This document shows, in pieces, positions 38,715-51,916 of a stretch of 64,000 nucleotides of DNA; position 1 is the stretch's first letter; every line of letters begins with the position of its first letter. The stretch comes from Auanema rhodensis. Lineage: Eukaryota > Nematoda > Chromadorea > Rhabditida > Rhabditidae. The translations under genes were made by a program, and so were the position numbers. Location: positions 20,747,267-20,811,266 of the forward strand of contig OZ059898.1 in the NCBI GenBank assembly GCA_964057225.1. Direction: 5' to 3'. The notes below the pieces were generated by a model. The model was not told the DNA's origin. It was given only the letters and a program-made list of their open reading frames with translations, and searched no databases.

Positions 38715-40826
38715 ACTTTGAAATTTACGTGAACTTTAATTTATGCTAATTAAATGTACACGTGATGTGCACTTGGTATGTAACTCGCTTCACGTGAAAG
38801 ATAAAGAGATGCGGTTTTCAAAATTAGATTCCCTATGTCCATATTAGTCTAAAAACAAATTGTTATTGATATTGGTGCATGGTAACCATGACTTTGAAAT
38901 TTACGTGAACTTTAATTTATGCTAATTAAATGTACACGTGATGTGCACTTGGTATGTAACTCGCTTCACGTGAAAGATAAAGAGATGCGGTTTTCAAAAT
39001 TAGATTCCCCATGTCCATATTAGTCTAAAAACAAATTTTTATTGATATTGGTTCATGGTCACCATGACTTTGAAATTTACGTGAACTTTAATTTATGCTA
39101 ATTAAATGTACACGTGATGTGCACTTGGTATGTAACTCGCTTCACGTGAAAGATAAAGAGATGCGGTTTTCAAAATTAGATTTCCCATGTCCATATTAGT
39201 CTAAAAACAAATTTTTATTGATACTGGTTCATGGTAACCATGACTTTGAAATTTACGTGAACTTTAATTTATGCTAATTAAATGTACACGTGATGTGCAC
39301 TTGGTATGTAACTCGCTTCACGTGAAAGATAAAGAGATGCGGTTTTCAAAATCAGATTCCCCATGTCCATATTAGTCTAAAAACAAATTTTTATTGATAT
39401 TGGTTCATGGTAACCATGACTTTGAAATTTACGTGAACTTTAATTTATGCTAATTAAATGTACACGTGATGTGCACTTGGTATGTAACTCGCTTCACGTG
39501 AAAGATAAAGAGATGCGGTTTTCAAAATCAGATTCCCCATGTCCATATTAGTCTAAAAACAAATTTTTATTGATATTGGTGCATGGTAACCATGACTTTG
39601 AAATTTACGTGAACTTTAATTTATGCTAATTAAATGTACACGTGATGTGCACTTGGTATGTAACTCGTTTCACGTGAAAGATAAAGAGATGCGGTTTTCA
39701 AAATTAGATTCCCCATGTCCATATTAGTCTAAAAACAAATTTTTATTGATATTGGTTCATGGTAACCATGACTTTGAAATTTACGTGAACTTTAATTTAT
39801 GCTAATTAAATGTACACGTGATGTGCACTTGGTATGTAACTCGCTTCACGTGAAAGATAAAGAGATGCGGTTTTCAAAATTAGATTCCCTATGTCCATAT
39901 TAGTCTAAAAACAAATTGTTATTGATATTGGTGCATGGTAACCATGACTTTGAAATTTACGTGAACTTTAATTTATGCTAATTAAATGTACACGTGATGT
40001 GCACTTGGTATGTAACTCGCTTCACGTGAAAGATAAAGAGATGCGGTTTTCAAAATTAGATTCCCCATGTCCATATTAGTCTAAAAACAAATTTTTATTG
40101 ATATTGGTTCATGGTAACCATGACTTTGAAATTTACGTGAACTTTAATTTATGCTAATTAAATGTACACGTGATGTGCACTTGGTATGTAACTAGCTTCA
40201 CGTAAAAGATAAAGAGATGCGGTTTTCAAAATTAGATTTCCCATGTCCATATTAGTCTAAAAACAAATTTTTATTGATACTGGTTCATGGTAACCATGAC
40301 TTTGAAATTTACGTGAACTTTAATTTATGCTAATTAAATGTACACGTGATGTGCACTTGGTATGTAACTAGCTTCACGTAAAAGATAAAGAGATGCGGTT
40401 TTCAAAATTAGATTTCCCATGTCCATATTAGTCTAAAAACAAATTTTTATTGATACTGGTTCATGGTAACCATGACTTTGAAATTTACGTGAACTTTAAT
40501 TTATGCTAATTAAATGTACACGTGATGTGCACTTGGTATGTAACTCGCTTCACGTGAAAGATAAAGAGATGCGGTTTTCAAAATCAGATTCCCCATGTCC
40601 ATATTAGTCTAAAAACAAATTTTTATTGATATTGGTTCATGGTAACCATGACTTTGAAATTTACGTGAACTTTAATTTATGCTAATTAAATGTACACGTG
40701 ATGTGCACTTGGTATGTAACTCGTTTCACGTGAAAGATAAAGAGATGCGGTTTTCAAAATTAGATTCCCCATGTCCATATTAGTCTAAAAACAAATTTTT
40801 ATTGATATTGGTTCATGGTAACCATG
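38715..40826 (+). repeat. 6-mer-spaced units beginning with the C120T monomer
   Basis: C120T occurs at 38833, 39889 and 40945, each 1056 bp (6 monomers) apart. The two units are similar in plan but not identical. The first has A170C then C117T+T158C, T111C, T111C+T163G, C74T. The second has C72A+T158C twice, then T111C and C74T. The first unit's plan reappears at 46109-47164 (C120T at 46227 and 47283), 7394 bp away: 42 monomers plus two 1-bp insertions. Confidence 0.8.
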
Positions 40827-43291
40827 ACTTTGAAATTTACGTGAACTTTAATTTATGCTAATTAAATGTACACGTGATGTGCACTTGGTATGTAACTCGC
40901 TTCACGTGAAAGATAAAGAGATGCGGTTTTCAAAATTAGATTCCCTATGTCCATATTAGTCTAAAAACAAATTGTTATTGATATTGGTGCATGGTAACCA
41001 TGACTTTGAAATTTACGTGAACTTTAATTTATGCTAATTAAATGTACACGTGATGTGCACTTGGTATGTAACTCGCTTCACGTGAAAGATAAAGAGATGC
41101 GGTTTTCAAAATTAGATTCCCCATGTCCATATTAGTCTAAAAACAAATTTTTATTGATATTGGTTCATGGTAACCATGACTTTGAAATTTACGTGAACTT
41201 TAATTTATGCTAATTAAAATGTACACGTGATGTGCACTTGGTATGTAACTAGCTTCACGTAAAAGATAAAGAGATGCGGTTTTCAAAATTAGATTTCCCA
41301 TGTCCATATTAGTCTAAAAACAAATTTTTATTGATACTGGTTCATGGTAACCATGACTTTGAAATTTACGTGAACTTTAATTTATGCTAATTAAATGTAC
41401 ACGTGATGTGCACTTGGTATGTAACTAGCTTCACGTAAAAGATAAAGAGATGCGGTTTTCAAAATTAGATTTCCCATGTCCATATTAGTCTAAAAACAAA
41501 TTTTTATTGATACTGGTTCATGGTAACCATGACTTTGAAATTTACGTGAACTTTAATTTATGCTAATTAAATGTACACGTGATGTGCACTTGGTATGTAA
41601 CTCGCTTCACGTAAAAGATAAAGAGATGCGGTTTTCAAAATTAGATTTCCCATGTCCATATTAGTCTAAAAACAAATTTTTATTGATATTGGTTCATGGT
41701 AACCATGACTTTGAAATTTACGTGAACTTTAATTTATGCTAATTAAATGTACACGTGATGTGCACTTGGTATGTAACTCGCTTCACGTGAAAGATTAAGA
41801 GATGCGGTTTTCAAAATTAGATTCCCCATGTCCATATTAGTCTAAAAACAAATTGTTATTGATATTGGTTCATGGTAACCATGACTTTGAAATTTACGTG
41901 AACTTTAATTTATGCTAATTAAATGTACACGTCATGTGCACTTGGTATGTAACTCGCTTCACGTGAAAGATAAAGAGATGCGGTTTTCAAAATTAGATTC
42001 CCCATGCCCATATTAGTCTAAAAACAAATTTTTATTGATATTGGTGCATGGTAACCATGACTTTGAAATTTACGTGAACTTTAATTTATGCTAATTAAAT
42101 GTACACGTGATGTGCACTTGGTATGTAACTAGCTTCACGTAAAAGATAAAGAGATGCGGTTTTCAAAATTAGATTTCCCATGTCCATATTAGTCTAAAAA
42201 CAAATTTTTATTGATACTGGTTCATGGTAACCATGACTTTGAAATTTACGTGAACTTTAATTTATGCTAATTAAATGTACACGTGATGTGCACTTGGTAT
42301 GTAACTCGCTTCACGTGAAAGATAAAGAGATGCGGTTTTCAAAATCAGATTCCCCATGTCCATATTAGTCTAAAAACAAATTTTTATTGATATTGGTTCA
42401 TGGTAACCATGACTTTGAAATTTACGTGAACTTTAATTTATGCTAATTAAATGTACACGTCATGTGCACTTGGTATGTAACTCGCTTCACGTGAAAGATA
42501 AAGAGATGCGGTTTTCAAAATTAGATTCCCCATGCCCATATTAGTCTAAAAACAAATTTTTATTGATATTGGTGCATGGTAACCATGACTTTGAAATTTA
42601 CGTGAACTTTAATTTATGCTAATTAAATGTACACGTGATGTGCACTTGGTATGTAACTAGCTTCACGTAAAAGATAAAGAGATGCGGTTTTCAAAATTAG
42701 ATTTCCCATGTCCATATTAGTCTAAAAACAAATTTTTATTGATACTGGTTCATGGTAACCATGACTTTGAAATTTACGTGAACTTTAATTTATGCTAATT
42801 AAATGTACACGTGATGTGCACTTGGTATGTAACTCGCTTCACGTGAAAGATAAAGAGATGCGGTTTTCAAAATCAGATTCCCCATGTCCATATTAGTCTA
42901 AAAACAAATTTTTATTGATATTGGTTCATGGTAACCATGACTTTGAAATTTACGTGAACTTTAATTTATGCTAATTAAATGTACACGTGATGTGGACTTG
43001 GTATGTAACTCGCTTCACGTGAAAGATAAAGAGATGCGGTTTTCAAAATCAGATTCCCCATGTCCATATTAGTCTAAAAACAAATTTTTATTGATATTGG
43101 TGCATGGTAACCATGACTTTGAAATTTACGTGAACTTTAATTTATGCTAATTAAATGTACACGTGATGTGCACTTGGTATGTAACTCGTTTCACGTGAAA
43201 GATAAAGAGATGCGGTTTTCAAAATTAGATTCCCCATGTCCATATTAGTCTAAAAACAAATTTTTATTGATATTGGTTCATGGTAACCATG
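40123..43291 (+). repeat. 18-monomer segment, left copy of a large tandem duplication
   Basis: This segment (3169 bp) corresponds to 43468-46108. Both contain the same 1-bp insertion (AATTAAAATG) and the same private C56G (GTGGAC, TGTGG at 42991 and 45808). It is three monomers longer because it contains an internal tandem 3-mer: 41884-42411 and 42412-42939, each in the order G50C+T124C, C72A+T158C, T111C. A private A89T (GATTAAG near 41795) marks only this copy. Confidence 0.87.
41179..41355 (+). repeat. Long monomer (177 bp) with 1-bp insertion
   Basis: An extra A extends the AATTAAA arm to AATTAAAA near 41217. It also carries C72A, G82A and C117T. The same insertion is found in only one other monomer, at 44524-44700, so the two are descendants of one event. 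The insertion adds a base to the right arm of the TTTAATT/AATTAAA dyad, shifting its flank but not its pairing. Confidence 0.92.
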
Positions 43292-43467
43292 ACTTTGAAA
43301 TTTACGTGAACTTTAATTTATGCTAATTAAATGTACACGTGATGTGCACTTGGTATGTAACTCGCTTCACGTGAAAGATAAAGAGATGCGGTTTTCAAAA
43401 TTAGATTCCCTATGTCCATATTAGTCTAAAAACAAATTTTTATTGATATTGGTTCATGGTAACCATG
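43292..43467 (+). repeat. Hybrid monomer, probable recombination junction
   Basis: Elsewhere the left-half marker C120T is normally coupled with right-half T148G plus T163G, and the next monomer is near-consensus. Here the left half has C120T (43410) but the right half is consensus at 148 and 163, and the next copy is directly the C72A type. That is what a crossover between two adjacent monomers, deleting exactly one unit, would leave. The breakpoint lies between monomer positions 120 and 148. Confidence 0.75.
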
Positions 43468-46108
43468 ACTTTGAAATTTACGTGAACTTTAATTTATGCT
43501 AATTAAATGTACACGTGATGTGCACTTGGTATGTAACTAGCTTCACGTAAAAGATAAAGAGATGCGGTTTTCAAAATTAGATTTCCCATGTCCATATTAG
43601 TCTAAAAACAAATTTTTATTGATACTGGTTCATGGTAACCATGACTTTGAAATTTACGTGAACTTTAATTTATGCTAATTAAATGTACACGTGATGTGCA
43701 CTTGGTATGTAACTAGCTTCACGTAAAAGATAAAGAGATGCGGTTTTCAAAATTAGATTTCCCATGTCCATATTAGTCTAAAAACAAATTTTTATTGATA
43801 CTGGTTCATGGTAACCATGACTTTGAAATTTACGTGAACTTTAATTTATGCTAATTAAATGTACACGTGATGTGCACTTGGTATGTAACTCGCTTCACGT
43901 GAAAGATAAAGAGATGCGGTTTTCAAAATCAGATTCCCCATGTCCATATTAGTCTAAAAACAAATTTTTATTGATATTGGTTCATGGTAACCATGACTTT
44001 GAAATTTACGTGAACTTTAATTTATGCTAATTAAATGTACACGTGATGTGCACTTGGTATGTAACTCGTTTCACGTGAAAGATAAAGAGATGCGGTTTTC
44101 AAAATTAGATTCCCCATGTCCATATTAGTCTAAAAACAAATTTTTATTGATATTGGTTCATGGTAACCATGACTTTGAAATTTACGTGAACTTTAATTTA
44201 TGCTAATTAAATGTACACGTGATGTGCACTTGGTATGTAACTCGCTTCACGTGAAAGATAAAGAGATGCGGTTTTCAAAATTAGATTCCCTATGTCCATA
44301 TTAGTCTAAAAACAAATTGTTATTGATATTGGTGCATGGTAACCATGACTTTGAAATTTACGTGAACTTTAATTTATGCTAATTAAATGTACACGTGATG
44401 TGCACTTGGTATGTAACTCGCTTCACGTGAAAGATAAAGAGATGCGGTTTTCAAAATTAGATTCCCCATGTCCATATTAGTCTAAAAACAAATTTTTATT
44501 GATATTGGTTCATGGTAACCATGACTTTGAAATTTACGTGAACTTTAATTTATGCTAATTAAAATGTACACGTGATGTGCACTTGGTATGTAACTAGCTT
44601 CACGTAAAAGATAAAGAGATGCGGTTTTCAAAATTAGATTTCCCATGTCCATATTAGTCTAAAAACAAATTTTTATTGATACTGGTTCATGGTAACCATG
44701 ACTTTGAAATTTACGTGAACTTTAATTTATGCTAATTAAATGTACACGTGATGTGCACTTGGTATGTAACTAGCTTCACGTAAAAGATAAAGAGATGCGG
44801 TTTTCAAAATTAGATTTCCCATGTCCATATTAGTCTAAAAACAAATTTTTATTGATACTGGTTCATGGTAACCATGACTTTGAAATTTACGTGAACTTTA
44901 ATTTATGCTAATTAAATGTACACGTGATGTGCACTTGGTATGTAACTCGCTTCACGTAAAAGATAAAGAGATGCGGTTTTCAAAATTAGATTTCCCATGT
45001 CCATATTAGTCTAAAAACAAATTTTTATTGATATTGGTTCATGGTAACCATGACTTTGAAATTTACGTGAACTTTAATTTATGCTAATTAAATGTACACG
45101 TGATGTGCACTTGGTATGTAACTCGCTTCACGTGAAAGATAAAGAGATGCGGTTTTCAAAATTAGATTCCCCATGTCCATATTAGTCTAAAAACAAATTG
45201 TTATTGATATTGGTTCATGGTAACCATGACTTTGAAATTTACGTGAACTTTAATTTATGCTAATTAAATGTACACGTCATGTGCACTTGGTATGTAACTC
45301 GCTTCACGTGAAAGATAAAGAGATGCGGTTTTCAAAATTAGATTCCCCATGCCCATATTAGTCTAAAAACAAATTTTTATTGATATTGGTGCATGGTAAC
45401 CATGACTTTGAAATTTACGTGAACTTTAATTTATGCTAATTAAATGTACACGTGATGTGCACTTGGTATGTAACTAGCTTCACGTAAAAGATAAAGAGAT
45501 GCGGTTTTCAAAATTAGATTTCCCATGTCCATATTAGTCTAAAAACAAATTTTTATTGATACTGGTTCATGGTAACCATGACTTTGAAATTTACGTGAAC
45601 TTTAATTTATGCTAATTAAATGTACACGTGATGTGCACTTGGTATGTAACTCGCTTCACGTGAAAGATAAAGAGATGCGGTTTTCAAAATCAGATTCCCC
45701 ATGTCCATATTAGTCTAAAAACAAATTTTTATTGATATTGGTTCATGGTAACCATGACTTTGAAATTTACGTGAACTTTAATTTATGCTAATTAAATGTA
45801 CACGTGATGTGGACTTGGTATGTAACTCGCTTCACGTGAAAGATAAAGAGATGCGGTTTTCAAAATCAGATTCCCCATGTCCATATTAGTCTAAAAACAA
45901 ATTTTTATTGATATTGGTGCATGGTAACCATGACTTTGAAATTTACGTGAACTTTAATTTATGCTAATTAAATGTACACGTGATGTGCACTTGGTATGTA
46001 ACTCGTTTCACGTGAAAGATAAAGAGATGCGGTTTTCAAAATTAGATTCCCCATGTCCATATTAGTCTAAAAACAAATTTTTATTGATATTGGTTCATGG
46101 TAACCATG
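43468..46108 (+). repeat. 15-monomer segment, right copy of the large tandem duplication
   Basis: This segment (2641 bp) is the counterpart of 40123-43291, carrying the shared +1 insertion (monomer 44524-44700), C120T (44290), one G50C+T124C/C72A/T111C 3-mer and the private C56G monomer (45808). It has one copy of the 3-mer that is doubled in the left segment. Offset is 3345 bp before the 3-mer and 2817 bp after it. Confidence 0.86.
44524..44700 (+). repeat. Long monomer (177 bp), sister of 41179-41355
   Basis: It carries the same extra A (AATTAAAATG near 44561) and the same C72A+G82A+C117T+T158C haplotype as the monomer at 41179. Separation is 3345 bp, equal to 19 monomers plus one inserted base. 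Confidence 0.92.
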
Positions 46109-48572
46109 ACTTTGAAATTTACGTGAACTTTAATTTATGCTAATTAAATGTACACGTGATGTGCACTTGGTATGTAACTCGCTTCACGTGAAAGATAAAG
46201 AGATGCGGTTTTCAAAATTAGATTCCCTATGTCCATATTAGTCTAAAAACAAATTGTTATTGATATTGGTGCATGGTAACCATGACTTTGAAATTTACGT
46301 GAACTTTAATTTATGCTAATTAAATGTACACGTGATGTGCACTTGGTATGTAACTCGCTTCACGTGAAAGATAAAGAGATGCGGTTTTCAAAATTAGATT
46401 CCCCATGTCCATATTAGTCTAAAAACAAATTTTTATTGATATTGGTTCATGGTCACCATGACTTTGAAATTTACGTGAACTTTAATTTATGCTAATTAAA
46501 TGTACACGTGATGTGCACTTGGTATGTAACTCGCTTCACGTGAAAGATAAAGAGATGCGGTTTTCAAAATTAGATTTCCCATGTCCATATTAGTCTAAAA
46601 ACAAATTTTTATTGATACTGGTTCATGGTAACCATGACTTTGAAATTTACGTGAACTTTAATTTATGCTAATTAAATGTACACGTGATGTGCACTTGGTA
46701 TGTAACTCGCTTCACGTGAAAGATAAAGAGATGCGGTTTTCAAAATCAGATTCCCCATGTCCATATTAGTCTAAAAACAAATTTTTATTGATATTGGTTC
46801 ATGGTAACCATGACTTTGAAATTTACGTGAACTTTAATTTATGCTAATTAAATGTACACGTGATGTGCACTTGGTATGTAACTCGCTTCACGTGAAAGAT
46901 AAAGAGATGCGGTTTTCAAAATCAGATTCCCCATGTCCATATTAGTCTAAAAACAAATTTTTATTGATATTGGTGCATGGTAACCATGACTTTGAAATTT
47001 ACGTGAACTTTAATTTATGCTAATTAAATGTACACGTGATGTGCACTTGGTATGTAACTCGTTTCACGTGAAAGATAAAGAGATGCGGTTTTCAAAATTA
47101 GATTCCCCATGTCCATATTAGTCTAAAAACAAATTTTTATTGATATTGGTTCATGGTAACCATGACTTTGAAATTTACGTGAACTTTAATTTATGCTAAT
47201 TAAATGTACACGTGATGTGCACTTGGTATGTAACTCGCTTCACGTGAAAGATAAAGAGATGCGGTTTTCAAAATTAGATTCCCTATGTCCATATTAGTCT
47301 AAAAACAAATTGTTATTGATATTGGTGCATGGTAACCATGACTTTGAAATTTACGTGAACTTTAATTTATGCTAATTAAATGTACACGTGATGTGCACTT
47401 GGTATGTAACTCGCTTCACGTGAAAGATAAAGAGATGCGGTTTTCAAAATTAGATTCCCCATGTCCATATTAGTCTAAAAACAAATTTTTATTGATATTG
47501 GTTCATGGTCACCATGACTTTGAAATTTACGTGAACTTTAATTTATGCTAATTAAATGTACACGTGATGTGCACTTGGTATGTAACTCGCTTCACGTGAA
47601 AGATAAAGAGATGCGGTTTTCAAAATTAGATTCCCCATGTCCATATTAGTCTAAAAACAAATTGTTATTGATATTGGTTCATGGTAACCATGACTTTGAA
47701 ATTTACGTGAACTTTAATTTATGCTAATTAAATGTACACGTCATGTGCACTTGGTATGTAACTCGCTTCACGTGAAAGATAAAGAGATGCGGTTTTCAAA
47801 ATTAGATTCCCCATGTCCATATTAGTCTAAAAACAAATTTTTATTGATATTGGTGCATGGTAACCATGACTTTGAAATTTACGTGAACTTTAATTTATGC
47901 TAATTAAATGTACACGTGATGTGCACTTGGTATGTAACTAGCTTCACGTAAAAGATAAAGAGATGCGGTTTTCAAAATTAGATTTCCCATGTCCATATTA
48001 GTCTAAAAACAAATTTTTATTGATACTGGTTCATGGTAACCATGACTTTGAAATTTACGTGAACTTTAATTTATGCTAATTAAATGTACACGTGATGTGC
48101 ACTTGGTATGTAACTAGCTTCACGTAAAAGATAAAGAGATGCGGTTTTCAAAATTAGATTTCCCATGTCCATATTAGTCTAAAAACAAATTTTTATTGAT
48201 ACTGGTTCATGGTAACCATGACTTTGAAATTTACGTGAACTTTAATTTATGCTAATTAAATGTACACGTGATGTGCACTTGGTATGTAACTCGCTTCACG
48301 TAAAAGATAAAGAGATGCGGTTTTCAAAATTAGATTTCCCATGTCCATATTAGTCTAAAAACAAATTTTTATTGATATTGGTTCATGGTAACCATGACTT
48401 TGAAATTTACGTGAACTTTAATTTATGCTAATTAAATGTACACGTGATGTGCACTTGGTATGTAACTCGCTTCACGTGAAAGATAAAGAGATGCGGTTTT
48501 CAAAATTAGATTCCCCATGTCCATATTAGTCTAAAAACAAATTGTTATTGATATTGGTTCATGGTAACCATG

Positions 48573-49628
48573 ACTTTGAAATTTACGTGAACTTTAATTT
48601 ATGCTAATTAAATGTACACGTGATGTGCACTTGGTATGTAACTAGCTTCACGTAAAAGATAAAGAGATGGGGTTTTCAAAATTAGATTTCCCATGTCCAT
48701 ATTAGTCTAAAAACAAATTTTTATTGATATTGGTTCATGGTAACCATGACTTTGAAATTTACGTGAACTTTAATTTATGCTAATTAAATGTACACGTGAT
48801 GTGCACTTGGTTTGTAACTAGCTTCACGTAAAAGATAAAGAGATGCGGTTTTCAAAATTAGATTTCCCATGTCCATATTAGTCTAAAAACAAATTTTTAT
48901 TGATACTGGTTCATGGTAACCATGACTTTGAAATTTACGTGAACTTTAATTTATGCTAATTAAATGTACACGTGATGTGCACTTGGTATGTAACTCGCTT
49001 CACGTGAAAGATAAAGAGATGCGGTTTTCAAAATTAGATTTCCCATGTCCATATTAGTCTAAAAACAAATTTTTATTGATACTGGTTCATGGTAACCATG
49101 ACTTTGAAATTTACGTGAACTTTAATTTATGCTAATTAAATGTACACGTGATGTGCACTTGGTATGTAACTCGCTTCACGTGAAAGATAAAGAGATGCGG
49201 TTTTCAAAATTAGATTCCCCATGTCCATATTAGTCTAAAAACAAATTTTTATTGATATTGGTTCATGGTAACCATGACTTTGAAATTTACGTGAACTTTA
49301 ATTTATGCTAATTAAATGTACACGTGATGTGCACTTGGTATGTAACTCGCTTCACGTGAAAGATAAAGAGATGCGGTTTTCAAAATTAGATTCCCCATGT
49401 CCATATTAGTCTAAAAACAAATTGTTATTGATATTGGTTCATGGTAACCATGACTTTGAAATTTACGTGAACTTTAATTTATGCTAATTAAATGTACACG
49501 TCATGTGCACTTGGTATGTAACTCGCTTCACGTGAAAGATAAAGAGATGCGGTTTTCAAAATTAGATTCCCCATGTCCATATTAGTCTAAAAACAAATTT
49601 TTATTGATACTGGTTCATGGTAACCATG
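48573..49628 (+). repeat. 6-monomer segment, left copy (13-mer offset)
   Basis: It corresponds to 50861-51916, 2288 bp (13 monomers) away. The private C98G change (GATGGGG at 48666 and 50954) appears only in these two places. The following monomers (C72A+T158C, C117T+T158C, near-consensus, T148G, G50C) agree in order. Private to this copy is A64T (TTGGTTTG near 48811). The first monomer has G50 here but C50 in the right copy. Confidence 0.83.
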
Positions 49629-50860
49629 ACTTTGAAATTTACGTGAACTTTAATTTATGCTAATTAAATGTACACGTGATGTGCACTTGGTATGTAACTC
49701 GCTTCACGTGAAAGATAAAGAGATGCGGTTTTCAAAATCAGATTCCCCATGTCCATATTAGTCTAAAAACAAATTTTTATTGATATTGGTTCATGGTAAC
49801 CATGACTTTGAAATTTACGTGAACTTTAATTTATGCTAATTAAATGTACACGTGATGTGCACTTGGTATGTAACTCGCTTCACGTGAAAGATAAAGAGAT
49901 GCGGTTTTCAAAATTAGATTCCCCATGTCCATATTAGTCTAAAAACAAATTGTTATTGATATTGGTTCATGGTAACCATGACTTTGAAATTTACGTGAAC
50001 TTTAATTTATGCTAATTAAATGTACACGTCATGTGCACTTGGTATGTAACTCGCTTCACGTGAAAGATAAAGAGATGCGGTTTTCAAAATTAGATTCCCC
50101 ATGTCCATATTAGTCTAAAAACAAATTTTTATTGATATTGGTGCATGGTAACCATGACTTTGAAATTTACGTGAACTTTAATTTATGCTAATTAAATGTA
50201 CACGTGATGTGCACTTGGTATGTAACTAGCTTCACGTAAAAGATAAAGAGATGCGGTTTTCAAAATTAGATTTCCCATGTCCATATTAGTCTAAAAACAA
50301 ATTTTTATTGATACTGGTTCATGGTAACCATGACTTTGAAATTTACGTGAACTTTAATTTATGCTAATTAAATGTACACGTGATGTGCACTTGGTATGTA
50401 ACTAGCTTCACGTAAAAGATAAAGAGATGCGGTTTTCAAAATTAGATTTCCCATGTCCATATTAGTCTAAAAACAAATTTTTATTGATACTGGTTCATGG
50501 TAACCATGACTTTGAAATTTACGTGAACTTTAATTTATGCTAATTAAATGTACACGTGATGTGCACTTGGTATGTAACTCGCTTCACGTGAAAGATAAAG
50601 AGATGCGGTTTTCAAAATTAGATTCCCCATGTCCATATTAGTCTAAAAACAAATTTTTATTGATATTGGTTCATGGTAACCATGACTTTGAAATTTACGT
50701 GAACTTTAATTTATGCTAATTAAATGTACACGTGATGTGCACTTGGTATGTAACTCGCTTCACGTGAAAGATAAAGAGATGCGGTTTTCAAAATTAGATT
50801 CCCCATGTCCATATTAGTCTAAAAACAAATTGTTATTGATATTGGTTCATGGTAACCATG

Positions 50861-51916
50861 ACTTTGAAATTTACGTGAACTTTAATTTATGCTAATTAAA
50901 TGTACACGTCATGTGCACTTGGTATGTAACTAGCTTCACGTAAAAGATAAAGAGATGGGGTTTTCAAAATTAGATTTCCCATGTCCATATTAGTCTAAAA
51001 ACAAATTTTTATTGATATTGGTTCATGGTAACCATGACTTTGAAATTTACGTGAACTTTAATTTATGCTAATTAAATGTACACGTGATGTGCACTTGGTA
51101 TGTAACTAGCTTCACGTAAAAGATAAAGAGATGCGGTTTTCAAAATTAGATTTCCCATGTCCATATTAGTCTAAAAACAAATTTTTATTGATACTGGTTC
51201 ATGGTAACCATGACTTTGAAATTTACGTGAACTTTAATTTATGCTAATTAAATGTACACGTGATGTGCACTTGGTATGTAACTCGCTTCACGTGAAAGAT
51301 AAAGAGATGCGGTTTTCAAAATTAGATTTCCCATGTCCATATTAGTCTAAAAACAAATTTTTATTGATACTGGTTCATGGTAACCATGACTTTGAAATTT
51401 ACGTGAACTTTAATTTATGCTAATTAAATGTACACGTGATGTGCACTTGGTATGTAACTCGCTTCACGTGAAAGATAAAGAGATGCGGTTTTCAAAATTA
51501 GATTCCCCATGTCCATATTAGTCTAAAAACAAATTTTTATTGATATTGGTTCATGGTAACCATGACTTTGAAATTTACGTGAACTTTAATTTATGCTAAT
51601 TAAATGTACACGTGATGTGCACTTGGTATGTAACTCGCTTCACGTGAAAGATAAAGAGATGCGGTTTTCAAAATTAGATTCCCCATGTCCATATTAGTCT
51701 AAAAACAAATTGTTATTGATATTGGTTCATGGTAACCATGACTTTGAAATTTACGTGAACTTTAATTTATGCTAATTAAATGTACACGTCATGTGCACTT
51801 GGTATGTAACTCGCTTCACGTGAAAGATAAAGAGATGCGGTTTTCAAAATTAGATTCCCCATGTCCATATTAGTCTAAAAACAAATTTTTATTGATATTG
51901 GTGCATGGTAACCATG
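50861..51916 (+). repeat. 6-monomer segment, right copy (13-mer offset)
   Basis: This is the counterpart of 48573-49628, identified by C98G at 50954 and the same monomer order. After 51916 the array switches to an A106G, G100A series (51917 onward) not found after the left copy, so the duplication or its preserved part ends there. Confidence 0.83.
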
